From Liolophura sinensis (Eukaryota; Mollusca; Polyplacophora; Chitonida; Chitonidae), in the NCBI RefSeq assembly GCF_032854445.1, contig NC_088302.1, forward strand, positions 37,142,191 to 37,206,190: DNA of 64,000 nt, read 5' to 3'. A model generated the notes under the pieces. It was not told where the DNA came from. It did no database searches and saw only the letters and a list, made by a program, of their open reading frames with translations. This document shows, in pieces, positions 46,017 through 57,231 of this stretch. The position numbers and the translations under genes are program-made. Within the stretch, counting starts at the first letter, position 1. Every line of letters begins with the position of its first letter.

Positions 46017-46273
46017 ATGATGAGCAACTATGGCAAGGCACATGCCTCCCCTCCCCCGTCTGTCAACGGTTCTCCCCCAATGTCACCTGTACCAGGGGCA
46101 GGCCCGGAGCAGATGTGGGGGGCATCCACAGGAGATAATACACGTCTACGAGCACGGCTAACAGCTACAGCAAAGAGATCAAAGTATCTGGGCAGACTTC
46201 TAAAATTCAGACAAATGGACTTTGAATATGCATTTTGGCAGATGTTGTATTTGTTTGTCTCCCCACAAAAGGT
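46017..46273 (+). CDS. UNC50: UNC50 coding exon 1
   Basis: The exon starts at 45980 after the acceptor and ends AAAAGGT|GTAAGT in phase 2. It encodes the variable N-terminus and the first conserved block. Confidence 0.93.
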
Positions 46274-49200
46274 GTAAGTTGGAAACTTAATTTACTTGTA
46301 TGGACTTTTGCCGTCTGATTATTATACATGTATTATATTTCTGTATACTATTACAAAGATATGCACCTTTTTGAATTCATTTGCTAGTTTATTTATGAAA
46401 ACCAGACTCACTGTGCATTTTTTGTTATAAAATTGCACTAGGCCATTAAAATTTCTCCTTTACTATTGTAACTACTGTCTAGAAAAGTTGAGCACACTAT
46501 TAACACATACATGTAGCATAGTGCTCAGAAGCCAAATAAACCACTGATTGTGAAAAACACTGATTTTTAAGCAGGTACGCAGTCTGCTATCGGGAAGTTA
46601 TTTGAATACATTGAAGGCTCTAGGCATCCATTTGTTTTATTATGATTCCTATATTTGCCCACACCGCTCATCCAAAAGTGCATTTTTATGGGCAAATAAA
46701 AGTAAAAAAATAACTGTTTTAATATTGATACTTTTTTCATAGGATATCATCATGCCTTTTCAGCAATTGCAAAACGCCTTTTAAAATCAACAAAACTCTC
46801 AATATCATGCAAGATGAGTGAACTTATGGATAAAATTGCAATATTTTCAGTTATGTCAGATATTATGGTTTCTGACGTATACATATTTTTGTTCTTTGTA
46901 CAAAAGACATGATGTACAGTACACTGAATGTTTGTATCAGCTAAATATGGACTCACCAGAATCATGTTTTTTTCAGGTACCGAAACTTTCAGTACAGAAA
47001 ACGTGAGTGACATTTTCCATATTTAGGAAGTGTGGAGTACAATAAGGATTGTAGAAGTGATAATTTATACCTTACTTCATAACTTCGCAGCTGTAAAATT
47101 TAGATACATGTATAAAGAAATATAAATCAATTACAACCTAAAGCAAGTTATTTTGTTTGAACTTTTGCAATGAATAATGTTTGTTTTTCATTAATACTGA
47201 CACACGTGAGATACAGGTTCAATCCTGGCCTTGGACAAGAAAATTTGTGCTTTCCCAAACTCTCACTGTCTGTGGGACCTTGGCACAATTTGTGTGCATA
47301 TCTTTACATCACATGTTCTTCAGTGTTTTGCCAAAGGTCGTTGGTTTACTCAGAGTACAGCCTGTCTTTTCAATTTATGAATTCTGCCAGTCTAACTGTT
47401 TATGGGGCCTTGGTGACAGTATTTGTGTGGCTCTTTGTTCAGTCAAAGAATTCGTTAAAGAAAATGAGTTTTCCACCATTATTGTGTGTAAACATCTGTG
47501 TATGACAGTGTCTGTATGTCATGATTGGAGAAATTGACTTTTAACTTGCCAGTGGCGGAATGTTACCCTGGACATGTGTTTTTCCTGCACTCAATAAAAT
47601 TTGACTACCATCTTATAGGAAAAGAAAATTCTTAATGCAAAGTCAACAAATAGACATAAACTGCCTGAGTGTTTTTTTCTGATGTGCTATGTAATTCTAT
47701 AAATCAGCTTCTCAACTGGAATTCTTTTGAGGCCCTGGGGTTTGCCATGTTACACTAGTGACTGGAAACACAGTGTCATGTCACTCAAACCTCACGCTTA
47801 TGTGGCTAAATGGCAGAACAGTGTTTGTTTGACTTCAGCAGAATCTGAAGCCATCACGGGTTATGGAAAGAACTCGTGCCTGATGGTTGAAATTGATAGC
47901 ATGACACGGCTTTTCATTTTCTCAGTGTGCACAATTTTGCGTATTGGAACGCCTATGTCTTGGGTGTGCAACATCAAAAAAATACAAAAGTATGTATTTT
48001 AAACTTTATGTTGGATACTTTATGTTTAATTCTAATTTTGTCTTTTATTTTAAGTATTACATTATATAAATGTATCTATGAAAAAGGGTGAAATAAATAA
48101 TGACCAAAATATTGTGAATGTCACTTTGGATTATTTTCCATTAACAGAGACCAAGGACCAATGGGCTAGAGACGACCCAGCCTTCCTGGTCTTGCTTAGT
48201 TTTTGGCTGTTTGGTATGTTCTTCATGTTACCACTGTAACTTTAACCTCCAGTGTTCTGGTATGTTTTGTAAACTGGTCTTGGAATAAGCGTACTACCAT
48301 GTTTAAGTGTATTATTGTTCTCTCAAGTAGAAAGTGTATAGAAAACTTGCAGTGGACACTTTGCCTAATTGTTGTATGTTATCGAAAAGGAATTGATTTA
48401 TATATACTGAAGACGATTTTACAATTACCAGAAAGTTTCACAGCTTTAAATTGTTGCAATAATTGGTATGTTGTATAATTTGTATAATGATGTACTGATT
48501 TTACAGTGTAACACCAAAGTACAAGTAGTGGAATTTTTGCACTTCTTTTTCCAGTATATCATGAAAGTTGAATTAATTTGTGGTACAGGTACTGATATCT
48601 GTAATTTCTGTTTTTCAGTTTCCTCCATTGGATTTTCACTCTCGCTACATTTGGGGATTACTGGTTTCATCAAATTTTTTCTTTGGGTAGTATTTGTGGA
48701 CTGCATTGGTGTAGGCATATTGATAGCCTCCTTATTTTGGTGAGTGAAACAGCCAACTTTTAATTCGTCATTTAAAGTGGCATATGATACATTTACAGTT
48801 GTATGTATGCTTTCTGTTGCATTCTTTCACAATGATGAATAATTATATAGTTTTCTTTGCCTTAAAAGAACAGACTCAGAGAATTCATTCCTGGCTTTTT
48901 CCAAATATGAATATTCCATTATTTTTTTTAGAAACAAAATAATGTCATAACACATTATTTTTGATGTTGATACTTACATTATTCCAGTGGGATATCATCC
49001 TGTGTTCTAAACAAATCTTAAATAAATGCTTCAAAATGAGTAGAATTCTCAACATCAGGAAAAATAGTCAATTAGCTGATGAAAGAGATTTTATTTTATT
49101 TATTTGCAAATATAGCTATTAGAGCATATTTAGGAGCTAAAATGAGTTTCTGACAACATTGTGCTTCATCTGGTTCAATATTAGCTGAAAAGTCCACTGT

Positions 49201-51166
49201 ATATAACCTCACTGTTTAGTAGCATTTTGTTCAAAGGACAAAGGTTTTTCTTTTATCTGATCTGTTATCTTAATTTGTTATGATTTTTTCCTCCACTATT
49301 CATCAGGACTATATTAACTGTATTTGACCTAAGATTTCATCCAGATCTAAGTCACTCCTTTTGCCTGATTTTACGAGTTCTATTGATATTAAAAAGGGTG
49401 TGAGGAATTTTTTGTCACAGGAAGGTAGAATATTATCATTCTGGTCAAACGTACATTTCAACCCCAAAACCATTACTTTATGACTTATATTTGCCTGTAA
49501 AATGCACTTTTGCGGTGAAGTTTTATGTCAGTGTGAGTTTATGTGTTTACATTCCTTCATCTTATGTTTCAGGTTAATCATGAACCGCTACATGATCACC
49601 ATGCCACGGAGGGGACAGGATGTAGAGTGGGGATATGCCTTTGATGTTCATCTCAACGCTTTCTTTCCTCTGCTCATGATTTTGCACCTTTTCCAACTTG
49701 TATTTTACTATGGTATGACTTGTAAAATTATCCCTGAGCTGACAAGACTTTGAAGCTCTTTTGTCATGCTCATAAGCTATGTATGTCTTTACATTTATTT
49801 GAAGATAGGACCACATCAGTGGCATAATGGTTAGAGTGTCTGCCTTGAAGTCGAGAGACCCTGAAATCAAATTGGAATCGGTTTGGTATTACCCAGGTTG
49901 GGTCATACCACAGACTAGGTTCTTGCTGCTGCCTCATTCGGCATTCAGCACTGAGAGGGTATCTGCCAGGCTTTACCTGGTTTCCTCTCACCATAATGCT
50001 GACTGACATATTACATTGAAATATTCTTGAGTACCCTGTTTCTTCTAAAATTTGGGACACCTGATCTGCTCATCCTAGCCAATATATATGTAATTCTAAC
50101 AGGAATATTGAGTTTCTTTTTTATCACATGGTTAGACCATCTAATGAAGAACATACTCTTACCTTTACTTTTCCAAAATGCAGGTAAAGAAAGGTAATAT
50201 TCCACTTTCAACACTATTAAGATCTGTCTCGGATTTTAGAAGAATTAGGATATGGCGTAAAACACCAAAGAAATAATTGAATAAATAAATAAATATTGGA
50301 CAAACTGCCTGGTTGAGAAATTGTGCTACAAGTTGCCCTTTGGTATTTGTTTCAGCATTAATAGACAATGACCGCTTTGTGGGGTGCTTGGTGGGGAACA
50401 CGTGCTGGCTTATTGCACTGACTTACTACATATACATCACATTCTTGGGCTATAGTGGTGAGTTATTAAAAAATTTTGGAACCTCTTTGTGAAAGTAGTT
50501 TTACTCTTGAAGTTTAACTGCAGTCATTTTTGTAATCATATGTGTGTGTTTTGTGTGTGTTTGATAACTTATAAAATGTTAATATTGTTTCACGATTTAA
50601 GGTGCTTGCATTTCAGTCTCCTGGACACATTCTTTTAAGAGGTTTTCCAACATGGTTGACTACAGTGAATTAAACCAATTAAATCATCATTCATCATGAC
50701 ACGCATGTAGATAACTTTTGATTGGTCAATTTAATGGAAAAAAATCAAATCATAAAATAAAAATTACCAGTGTATATTGTTTTGGGTATTGGATTAGAAT
50801 TGTGTCAAGCATGCTCAAATAATAAGAGCAATGTTCCATCTGATAATGTGGTAGTTTAGTACAGAAGTGTTTTTTGCCTTCTTATAAGTGCACTATTGCC
50901 CAAGTGGCATCAAGCCATAGTCTTGTCCTTGGATATGTATGACTAGACCAGAATCCTTACTGACTTTGTAAAAGTTATAAATACATTTATTTTTAAGCTG
51001 ATATTTGTTACGTTTTTTTTTTATTTCAGCCCTGCCATTTCTGAAGAACACACGGTCTATATTGTTTGCGATCACAGGTATTATTTTAGTATACCTGCTA
51101 TCTCTCATTTTCAAGTGGAATTTCACCAGGGGTCTCTGTTCATTTTATACCAAACGAGTTATGTAG
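46017..51166 (+). CDS. UNC50: UNC-50 family Golgi membrane protein (seven coding exons)
   Basis: UNC50/GMH1 proteins are multipass Golgi membrane proteins. They act in ARF-GEF recruitment and, in nematodes, in assembly and surface delivery of nicotinic receptors (family knowledge). Seven exons join in frame with GT..AG borders: 46017-46273, 46977-47002, 48148-48213, 48619-48739, 49573-49712, 50356-50457 and 51030-51166. The product is 282 residues (human 259). Residues 1-50 are a Pro/Ser/Gly-rich tail that accounts for the extra length. Then come FRQMDFEYAFWQMLYLF, QTKDQWARDDPAF, and DVEWGYAFDVHLNAFFPL, all family signatures, with about five hydrophobic membrane spans. The end is KWNFTRGLCSFYTKRVM. 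The first of two adjacent ATGs was taken as start. It is head-to-head with COA5. Confidence 0.96.
46977..47002 (+). CDS. UNC50: UNC50 coding exon 2 (26-bp microexon)
   Basis: Between TTTTTTTCAG and GTGAGT. It encodes YRNFQYRK and split codons on both sides. The peptide and both phases match the family exactly, so it is real despite its size. Confidence 0.9.
47003..48147. other. UNC50: UNC50 intron 2
   Basis: No repeat family recognised. Overlapping open frames at 47170-47537 have no similarity to UNC50 and are intronic. Confidence 0.6.
48148..48213 (+). CDS. UNC50: UNC50 coding exon 3
   Basis: Follows TTAACAG and ends TTTG|GTATGT. It encodes TKDQWARDDPAFLVLLSFWL. Confidence 0.95.
48619..48739 (+). 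CDS. UNC50: UNC50 coding exon 4
   Basis: Follows GTTTTTCAG and ends TTTTG|GTGAGT. It encodes a membrane span with FLWVVFVDCIGVGILIASLF. Confidence 0.95.
49573..49712 (+). CDS. UNC50: UNC50 coding exon 5
   Basis: Follows TATGTTTCAG and ends TATG|GTATGA. It encodes the loop with MPRRGQDVEWGYAFDVHLNA and the next span. Confidence 0.95.
49808..50033 (+). mobile_element. SINE with a different tRNA-like head, left part, in UNC50 intron 5
   Basis: Head CAGTGGCATAATGGTTAGAG differs from the other copies. The body (TTTCCTCTCACCATAATGCT, TGAAATATTCTTGAGTA) is that of the common family. The element is interrupted at 50034 and resumes at 50251. Confidence 0.7.
50034..50250 (+). mobile_element. TA-flanked MITE nested in a SINE
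   Basis: Ends CCCTGTTTCTTCTAAAAT (left) and ATTTTAGAAGAATTAGGA (right) are inverted repeats. TA flanks both sides (50032-50033 and 50251-50252). Removing the insert restores the SINE motif TTCTTGAGTA/TGGCGTAAAACACC. A TA target duplication suggests a Tc1/mariner-type element; it is about 217 bp and non-coding. Confidence 0.7.
50251..50295 (+). mobile_element. SINE right part (continues 49808-50033)
   Basis: TATGGCGTAAAACACCAAAG and tail AATTGAATAAATAAATAAAT complete the interrupted SINE. Confidence 0.75.
50356..50457 (+). CDS. UNC50: UNC50 coding exon 6
   Basis: Follows TTTGTTTCAG and ends AGTG|GTGAGT. It encodes VGNTCWLIALTYYIYITFLG. Confidence 0.95.
50458..51029. other. UNC50: UNC50 intron 6
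   Basis: No repeat or additional exon seen. Confidence 0.6.
51030..51166 (+). CDS. UNC50: UNC50 coding exon 7
   Basis: Follows TTTATTTCAG and ends at TAG. Last membrane span and cytosolic tail (KWNFTRGLCSFYTKRVM). Confidence 0.95.
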
Positions 51167-52436
51167 CATAATACCCATATCAGATGCTTATTGTACATAG
51201 CTGTGTAAATACCAAATGTGTCAATGTGTACATAAACCTGTAAGTAAGAGGGTGGGAGCTTGAAAATAGCTGACAGACAATATGTGATAGTTCGTGTATA
51301 TGGGGCAAATATTTGTTACAATGTGCACTGCTCTGTTGTACAGGTTAGCTTTTGCAAGGAATGGTAATTTAAGATGTTTATGAAAACTTTGTTCTTGTAT
51401 TAAGCTATTTTGACTGGTGCAGTAATAGTGTATATACATCTTAAAACCATTATGATATATGCTATACGTTTTGAGTATTACCCCAGGGCACGTTGCACAC
51501 TGTAGACTGCAGCTGCTATTCAGTACACATAGTGTATAGGTTTACTGTAAACTCATCCTGAATCGTCACATGCCTACATTTGATAATGCCACAGTGATAA
51601 CAGGTGATACATATCATTTAAGTTGACCCTTTTTAATGAGCCTTTAAAGTGCCCAGTGCCTTGGCCCATGTTACATAACAAAACAAGTCCGGCAAAATGC
51701 TAGTTGGGACAACTAACAAACCATAACAACTGACATGGATTACCTCCCTTGTGCAATGGGAGATATTTGTATGAAAAGTGTATTTATACAGGGGGCTGTG
51801 CTGCAGATTATGAGGAACAAATCTGTTCGCCTGTTTCAAGTCCAGTTTTCTTCATTTTTCCTGTATAGGCGAAGTCATACCTTCTCAGACAAAATCCAAC
51901 CTCACTAATGGCTAATGCATGGTATTAAAAAATTTATAAAAATTTGTAACACAAGTCATTTTATAATTCCTTATCAGATAGCTATTAAGTTGATGATCTC
52001 TGCTGTATAATGATGTAACATGCAGAGATTGTCTTCCCAGTAGATGCTATATATGTATTATAACTATATGGTTAATTTAAACTCACTTTTAAACTTAAAG
52101 TTTAAGCTCTGTTTGACATTACTGGACAAGGATTAGTATATGTCACCTTTAATTTTTTTAGTATGTGATTGAACTGCTGCTGTGTCTGCATATGAAGAAA
52201 ACAAAATAACACTTACACATTTTTATATGAATCAAGGTTTCAGCTGTTATAATTTGGCCATACATGTATGGACACCATTGATAGAATTTCACAAAAATTT
52301 CTCAAGTATGTGACCAGTATTCTCTGGTACAGCCTCATTAAGTATTACTCATAATGTACTTCAGAAGTTTGCTACTGTTGTAATGTATGTGATAATAAAG
52401 ATGTAGGTTTCCATTAAGTTTCATATATTGTGATGA
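51167..52436 (+). other. UNC50: Probable UNC50 3' UTR
   Basis: AT-rich, without recognisable coding signal. The first AATAAA after the stop that I see is at 52394-52399, giving a 3' UTR of about 1.2 kb. The extent is inferred. Confidence 0.4.
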
Positions 52437-52582
52437 CGTATGTGGGAAGGTCTGCCAGCAACCTGATGATGGTTGTGGGTTTCCCCCGGGCTCGGGCCAG
52501 TTTCCTCCCACCATAATGCTGGCCACCGTTGTATAAGTGAAATATTCTTGAGTACGGTGTAAAACACCGATCAAATAAATAA
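52437..52582 (+). mobile_element. 5'-truncated SINE with target duplication
   Basis: Only body and tail are present (TATGTGGGAAGGTCTGCCAG to AATAAATA). A perfect 12-bp duplication, ATATTGTGATGA, flanks it at 52425-52436 and 52583-52594, so the truncation happened during insertion. Confidence 0.88.
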
Positions 52583-53269
52583 ATATTGTGATGAGAAATG
52601 TTTTCATATGGGTTTTGTTGTGTGGGTCATGGGTATAGTAAACAAGGAAGTGAGGATGTTGATGACCTACATGTATCAGACAAGTATTCACATTAGCCGT
52701 AATAGGAAAATCTGATGGTACACATCTGTTAAAATTTGTTTTAATGCTTCATCTTTGCATTTGCTTTCTATTAACATCACAAAATACAGCTATAAAAACA
52801 GTATATCATAAAGGAGTTGCCTGTGCATACAGAGGGTGTTCGCTCCCAACTCAGTGTACATATAATCCTTGACCTAGTATATTCATTTTTTGATGAGCAC
52901 TCTCTTCTGTATGCAAAGTTGTTTTATTAAATCATTGTGCAGAGGAATAAAATACATGATAGATTACTAGATTTAGTAGTTGTCTTTTGCTCAATATTAC
53001 TTGTTTTGAGTCGAGCCCATGCAAGCTTCCTCTGCAGTTGTACATAGGAATGTCTGTCAGCAACCTACAAATGGTTGTGGGTTTCAACAACCAATACAGT
53101 ATGGCAATCACCATTGTAATGTAGTTTGGCAACCACCATTCAACTAACCAATAAATATTACGGCTATAGTATGACTGACCAAGCAGTTTAGGCCATTTGT
53201 GACCCCATTGATAAATGAGGTCACATGTGGGTAGTGTGGCAGGAATGCAGTGAGGTGCAGTAGTTACTT

Positions 53270-53520
53270 TTTGGGAGAAGCCCTGGTTAGTTCTTGGAAG
53301 AAGCCCTGGCTTTTTACCTCTGGGAAAAAGGTCTAGTATTTCTTTGGAGAAGTCCATGTTTTCTCTTTGGAGAAGTTCTGGTTTCCTTTTGTGAGAAGTT
53401 CTGGTTTCCCTTTGGAAGAGGTCATGGTTTCTTCTTGGCAAAAGCCCTGGGTTCTTGTTAGGAGGTCCTTGTTAGCTTATTGAAGAAGTCCTGATTTCCT
53501 TCTTGGGAAAGGTCAGGTTA
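53270..53520 (+). repeat. Degenerate 23-30-bp tandem repeat
   Basis: Variants of GGAGAAGTTCTGGTTTCC recur, with AGAAG at 53348, 53371 and 53394 (23-bp steps) and looser copies around them. It produces the open minus-strand frame seen over it. Confidence 0.7.
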
Positions 53521-53635
53521 CCTCTTGGTTACAACATATACAGGGAGGATAAATACATGTAAAACAAGATTGGTGGTGAGACACTCTGGGCTGGGTATTG
53601 ACACCTCAGGACCAGACAAACTCAAAGACTTAATT

Positions 53636-53705
53636 GTTATTTATTTATTTATTGGACTGGTGTTTAACCTCCATATAATGCCGTTCTGAGAAATATTACA
53701 CATAG
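53636..53705 (-). mobile_element. SINE tail remnant, minus strand
   Basis: TTATTTATTTATTTATTGGA, then CTGGTGTTTAACCTCCATATAATGCC, is a diverged reverse tail of the common family or a sister family. Confidence 0.5.
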
Positions 53706-54484
53706 TTACATGATGGGTCAGTTTGCCAGCAAGAACAATGTTTAATGTAGTCGACTGAGTCAGCAAGTGCCCTTAGCTTATTTGCAGTGTGTAACTTAAA
53801 CTAACTTTGCCGCAACTACTCTCATCATTCCCAGCTTTTCAAACACTTTCCTCAAATCTCACAACCTTTTTATACATCAAAGTTTTTTTCAATACGACTT
53901 TTAACAGCAAAACTGTATGGACTAAATACTATGTTCAAAAAGTTTTGAGCTTTTCAGATAGTTCAGAATCAAACTTCTACTGTGTCAGGATATACACAAT
54001 AAAATGTAGCTCGAACTCCCTGGAATGATATGTCACAGTGTCCTCTTTAGGATCTACCCGCGAGTATGAGAGTCGCCTAGCGACAGAACAGCGACCTTGC
54101 AAGAGTACAGGAAACAATTACCAACATGAAATGCGATCTTTCTGCTGCCCTTAGGCCCGTGCCAGATATGTCTCCTTTCAGCGAAATGATTTTCAATCCG
54201 TTCGCTGATAACAAGCTTCTTAATTCTGCAATTCACCACTGATATTATTGGAGTTGAATTCCTGATGGCAGTGTCAATGACATTAATCAGAACAGCGATC
54301 TTTCTACATTATACGTTATAAGATGAGTAGGCCTTGCCCTTTACTTCGCGGCTCATGATCGACATTTTTAATTTCCAACAATATTATACGACAAATGTTT
54401 CTTCAAGAAAAATGAGCAAATGACCGAAACTTAGCACAGTCGGTAGTGCGCGAAGCCATAGCGTCTTGACATTGTCAGATAGCC

Positions 54485-54575
54485 AATATTGATTGATTCA
54501 TACATTGGTGTCTAATGCATCCTCAAGAATGTTTTACTCCTTCGACGACAGTCAGTGTCCTGGGTGAAAAAATGG
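54485..54575 (-). mobile_element. SINE remnant, minus strand
   Basis: TTGATTGATTCATACATTGG, then TGTCTAATGCATCCTCAAGAATGTTTTACTCCTTCGACGACAG, aligns to the reverse tail and body with many substitutions. Confidence 0.45.
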
Positions 54576-55617
54576 AAAGTCCGAAGTGAACCAGCGGCCT
54601 TTGTCATATGACTGACGAACTTTTCTACGAGGATTTTTACTGGTTGAAGGCAAGTGCCTGATTTCCAACGAATTGCAAAGAAGACCACCTAAACAGGTTG
54701 CTGACAGCTTATTGCCATTTGAACGTTATGGGCGGGTGGATCTCAAAAATTGTTTTGACATGCTGGGCGTGCCTGGGCGATTGAAAGATGGGCATGTTGA
54801 TATTCCCGCCACAACCGGCCCCTAAATGTTAAAACCTTTTCGGAGCTGAGTGTTTCAGAGCTTAGGCTGTGGATTAGTTTTGAAATCTGTTGATGAGAAA
54901 ACAATTGTCATAAATGATAATACACCTGGGCGTTTTGTTTTATTTTATTCACATCAAATCAAAGAGGTCCATATGGACCCAGGAATATGATCGATAACAT
55001 TAGTATAGTTAACAGATACATAACAAATACCGGTATATTTTGTTACATATAGTATATAAATAGACCAACATTACATTTGGCAATTCCACAATGTATAAAA
55101 TACAATGTCACACCATGAAGTAGATGTGTAGATATATGCAGCATGCAACCAATATCCCAATACTTCAATCCGGTAGAATAGCAATAGCGCTTCGCACTGA
55201 TGTTTGAACTTATTAACCTCCATAGATATGTTACTGCCAATATCCTGTTAGAGAACATTAAAATATCTTTGCGATCTAACGCATATACGATCCATGTCAT
55301 ACGCATATATGCTTTCGTTTTTGCCCAACAATTGTTCCAGATGCTGTCCGATTTTTTCTGTAGGGTCACGTTGTAAAACCTCAGATCACGTTTGAATACC
55401 AGCCCAATCCATGCATAAGTTTTGTATATTTAATCATTTCTATGATTCTTTTTGATGGTTTGTATCCATTGAATAATTATGTCTAACATTGTCCGTTCTT
55501 GATAAAATTGGTTCACAGTGTGCAGATTCAATTTGTTTTAAATGTTACAAGGTACGATATATACACTATACGCAGTACCCTTCGGTGTATTGTTAACAAA
55601 GTAAGGATAATTAACAA

Positions 55618-55740
55618 TGCCGAAATAGAACTCATTTCTCTTGTCGTAAAGGTAGCAGAAAGAAACGTTGTCGTCTTTGTACGAATAGTCCAAAGAAGTC
55701 TTCTACGAAATTCCAAGTAAGATTTACAGTGTTGAAGTAT
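55618..55740 (+). pseudogene. Cys-rich relic, piggyBac C-terminal finger-like
   Basis: One plus frame reads THFSCRKGSRKKRCRLCTNS, then PKKSSTKFQ. The order H-F ... K-R-C-x-x-C ... K-K-x-x-T-x-F resembles the C-terminal zinc-binding segment of piggyBac-like transposases, but the later cysteines are absent and nothing upstream matches the catalytic domain. Tentative. Confidence 0.25.
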
Positions 55741-57204
55741 GTAGTAGAAGTACTCTCTCCTCTTTCGTGTTCTACTTTATTGTCCCAGAAAGGGTGGAGT
55801 TACACAGTTCTAAATCCCCAGAATGAACAAATCGAGGCTTACAGGTTGAGAAATCGTAAATGGCTCAGTTTAGTGTTGGAACTAAATAAAGCCGACCACT
55901 TTGCAGATCGGTGTAAAGCTACCGTTTGCACTATATTTTAAAGAGTTGCCTTACTATTCAACTTGCTTATGTATATTTATTTCCATCATAGGTTTGTGAG
56001 TATAGGCCTTTGTAGATTTATACTAATGGTCATTTGGATTAAGTACCATATTTACGATTCATCTGGGAGCCATACACAGATGTATAATGGGGTTAGAAAG
56101 TCGCAGCGGCAATTTCTTTAATAGCCTGTTCAGCTCTGAAGCTATAGGTTTGGAAGTCTTAAACCGCCTGTATGAAGGAGAAGCGATGCGTCCTGCACGA
56201 ATGCAATTTGAATACCATAACGAGTGGAGACAAAAATCGGTCCATTTCCATTCACCAGGAATTCAATAGATCCGTTTTATTGGTTCCCGTGCTCTTAGAC
56301 AGCCTTCATCTCAAGCAGATGTGATTGACTTCAAAACAATCTGGGTGATGTTTTCCCAATGGAGATGGCGCTAGCCAATTACCAAAGGCGCGAGACGAGA
56401 ACATAGCAGTCTTAACTCACCGGACAAGGACCGGTGTTAGCTTTTGGTTGGGGGAAAGGGGGAGTGGGGTATAAGTTGGAAAAACCATGCCCTTCAGCTT
56501 ATAACTCATTGTGTTATCATAGCTCCTCTATAAGAAACTAATGTGTTTATTATGAGGACTGGAGTAGGGGATGTATTATTGGGCACGTCCTCCGGTCGAC
56601 CGCAACAAAATACTGAGTCAGCTGGGGTAAAGCTACAGATGCCCCGATAACCCAATTGTAAGGGGATGACACGAGTGTCCAAAGGTCCCACTGCGATCTG
56701 GAGATGGACAGATAAAACTCATCACGTTACTGGGTATATATCTGACCAAAGTTTATACTAAGCGTGTACCTCCTAATGCATATAACATGGTTAAACAGGC
56801 AATCTTTAAACACACCAGTTAGGTCATTTTAAACTTTTCGGGACGATATGCTGTCAATGTATACATGTATATGCTAACATGGTTTTACAACCTCTGTTAA
56901 AGATTAATGGAGAATTTTAACTACAACCGTCACACTTTTCAATTGTCTTGTCCAAGAATCGGGTTCCTGGAGGCAATCCTATTACCTCCGTTGTGAAGGT
57001 GACCCTGATATTTTGCATGGGCTTCTTCTTTCCCCAAATAAGCAGTTCTAGTAGGCAGAGATTCAAGCCATATATGTCAGGTAATTTTAAATGTGAATGG
57101 CATGACCCTTCATTTCGTTGGTCAGGTATTGAAGTAAAGACAACTGATTGAATGAAATGAACGTTCTGAATTGTCTCATCGCCTCATTGCCCTAGAAAGG
57201 TGCG

Positions 57205-57231
57205 AGCCTTATAATAGTATATTATAAGGCT
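57205..57231. repeat. Perfect 12-bp inverted repeat
   Basis: AGCCTTATAATA, loop GTA, TATTATAAGGCT. Could be a remnant of a palindromic element or a protein-binding site. Confidence 0.8.

Noticed and set aside
47170-47537. Two overlapping open frames in UNC50 intron 2
   Set aside because: Both lie between verified UNC50 exons and resemble no protein; a chance frame in intron.
52932-53441. 169-codon minus open frame
   Set aside because: Largely the degenerate 23-30-bp repeat and SINE-like debris.
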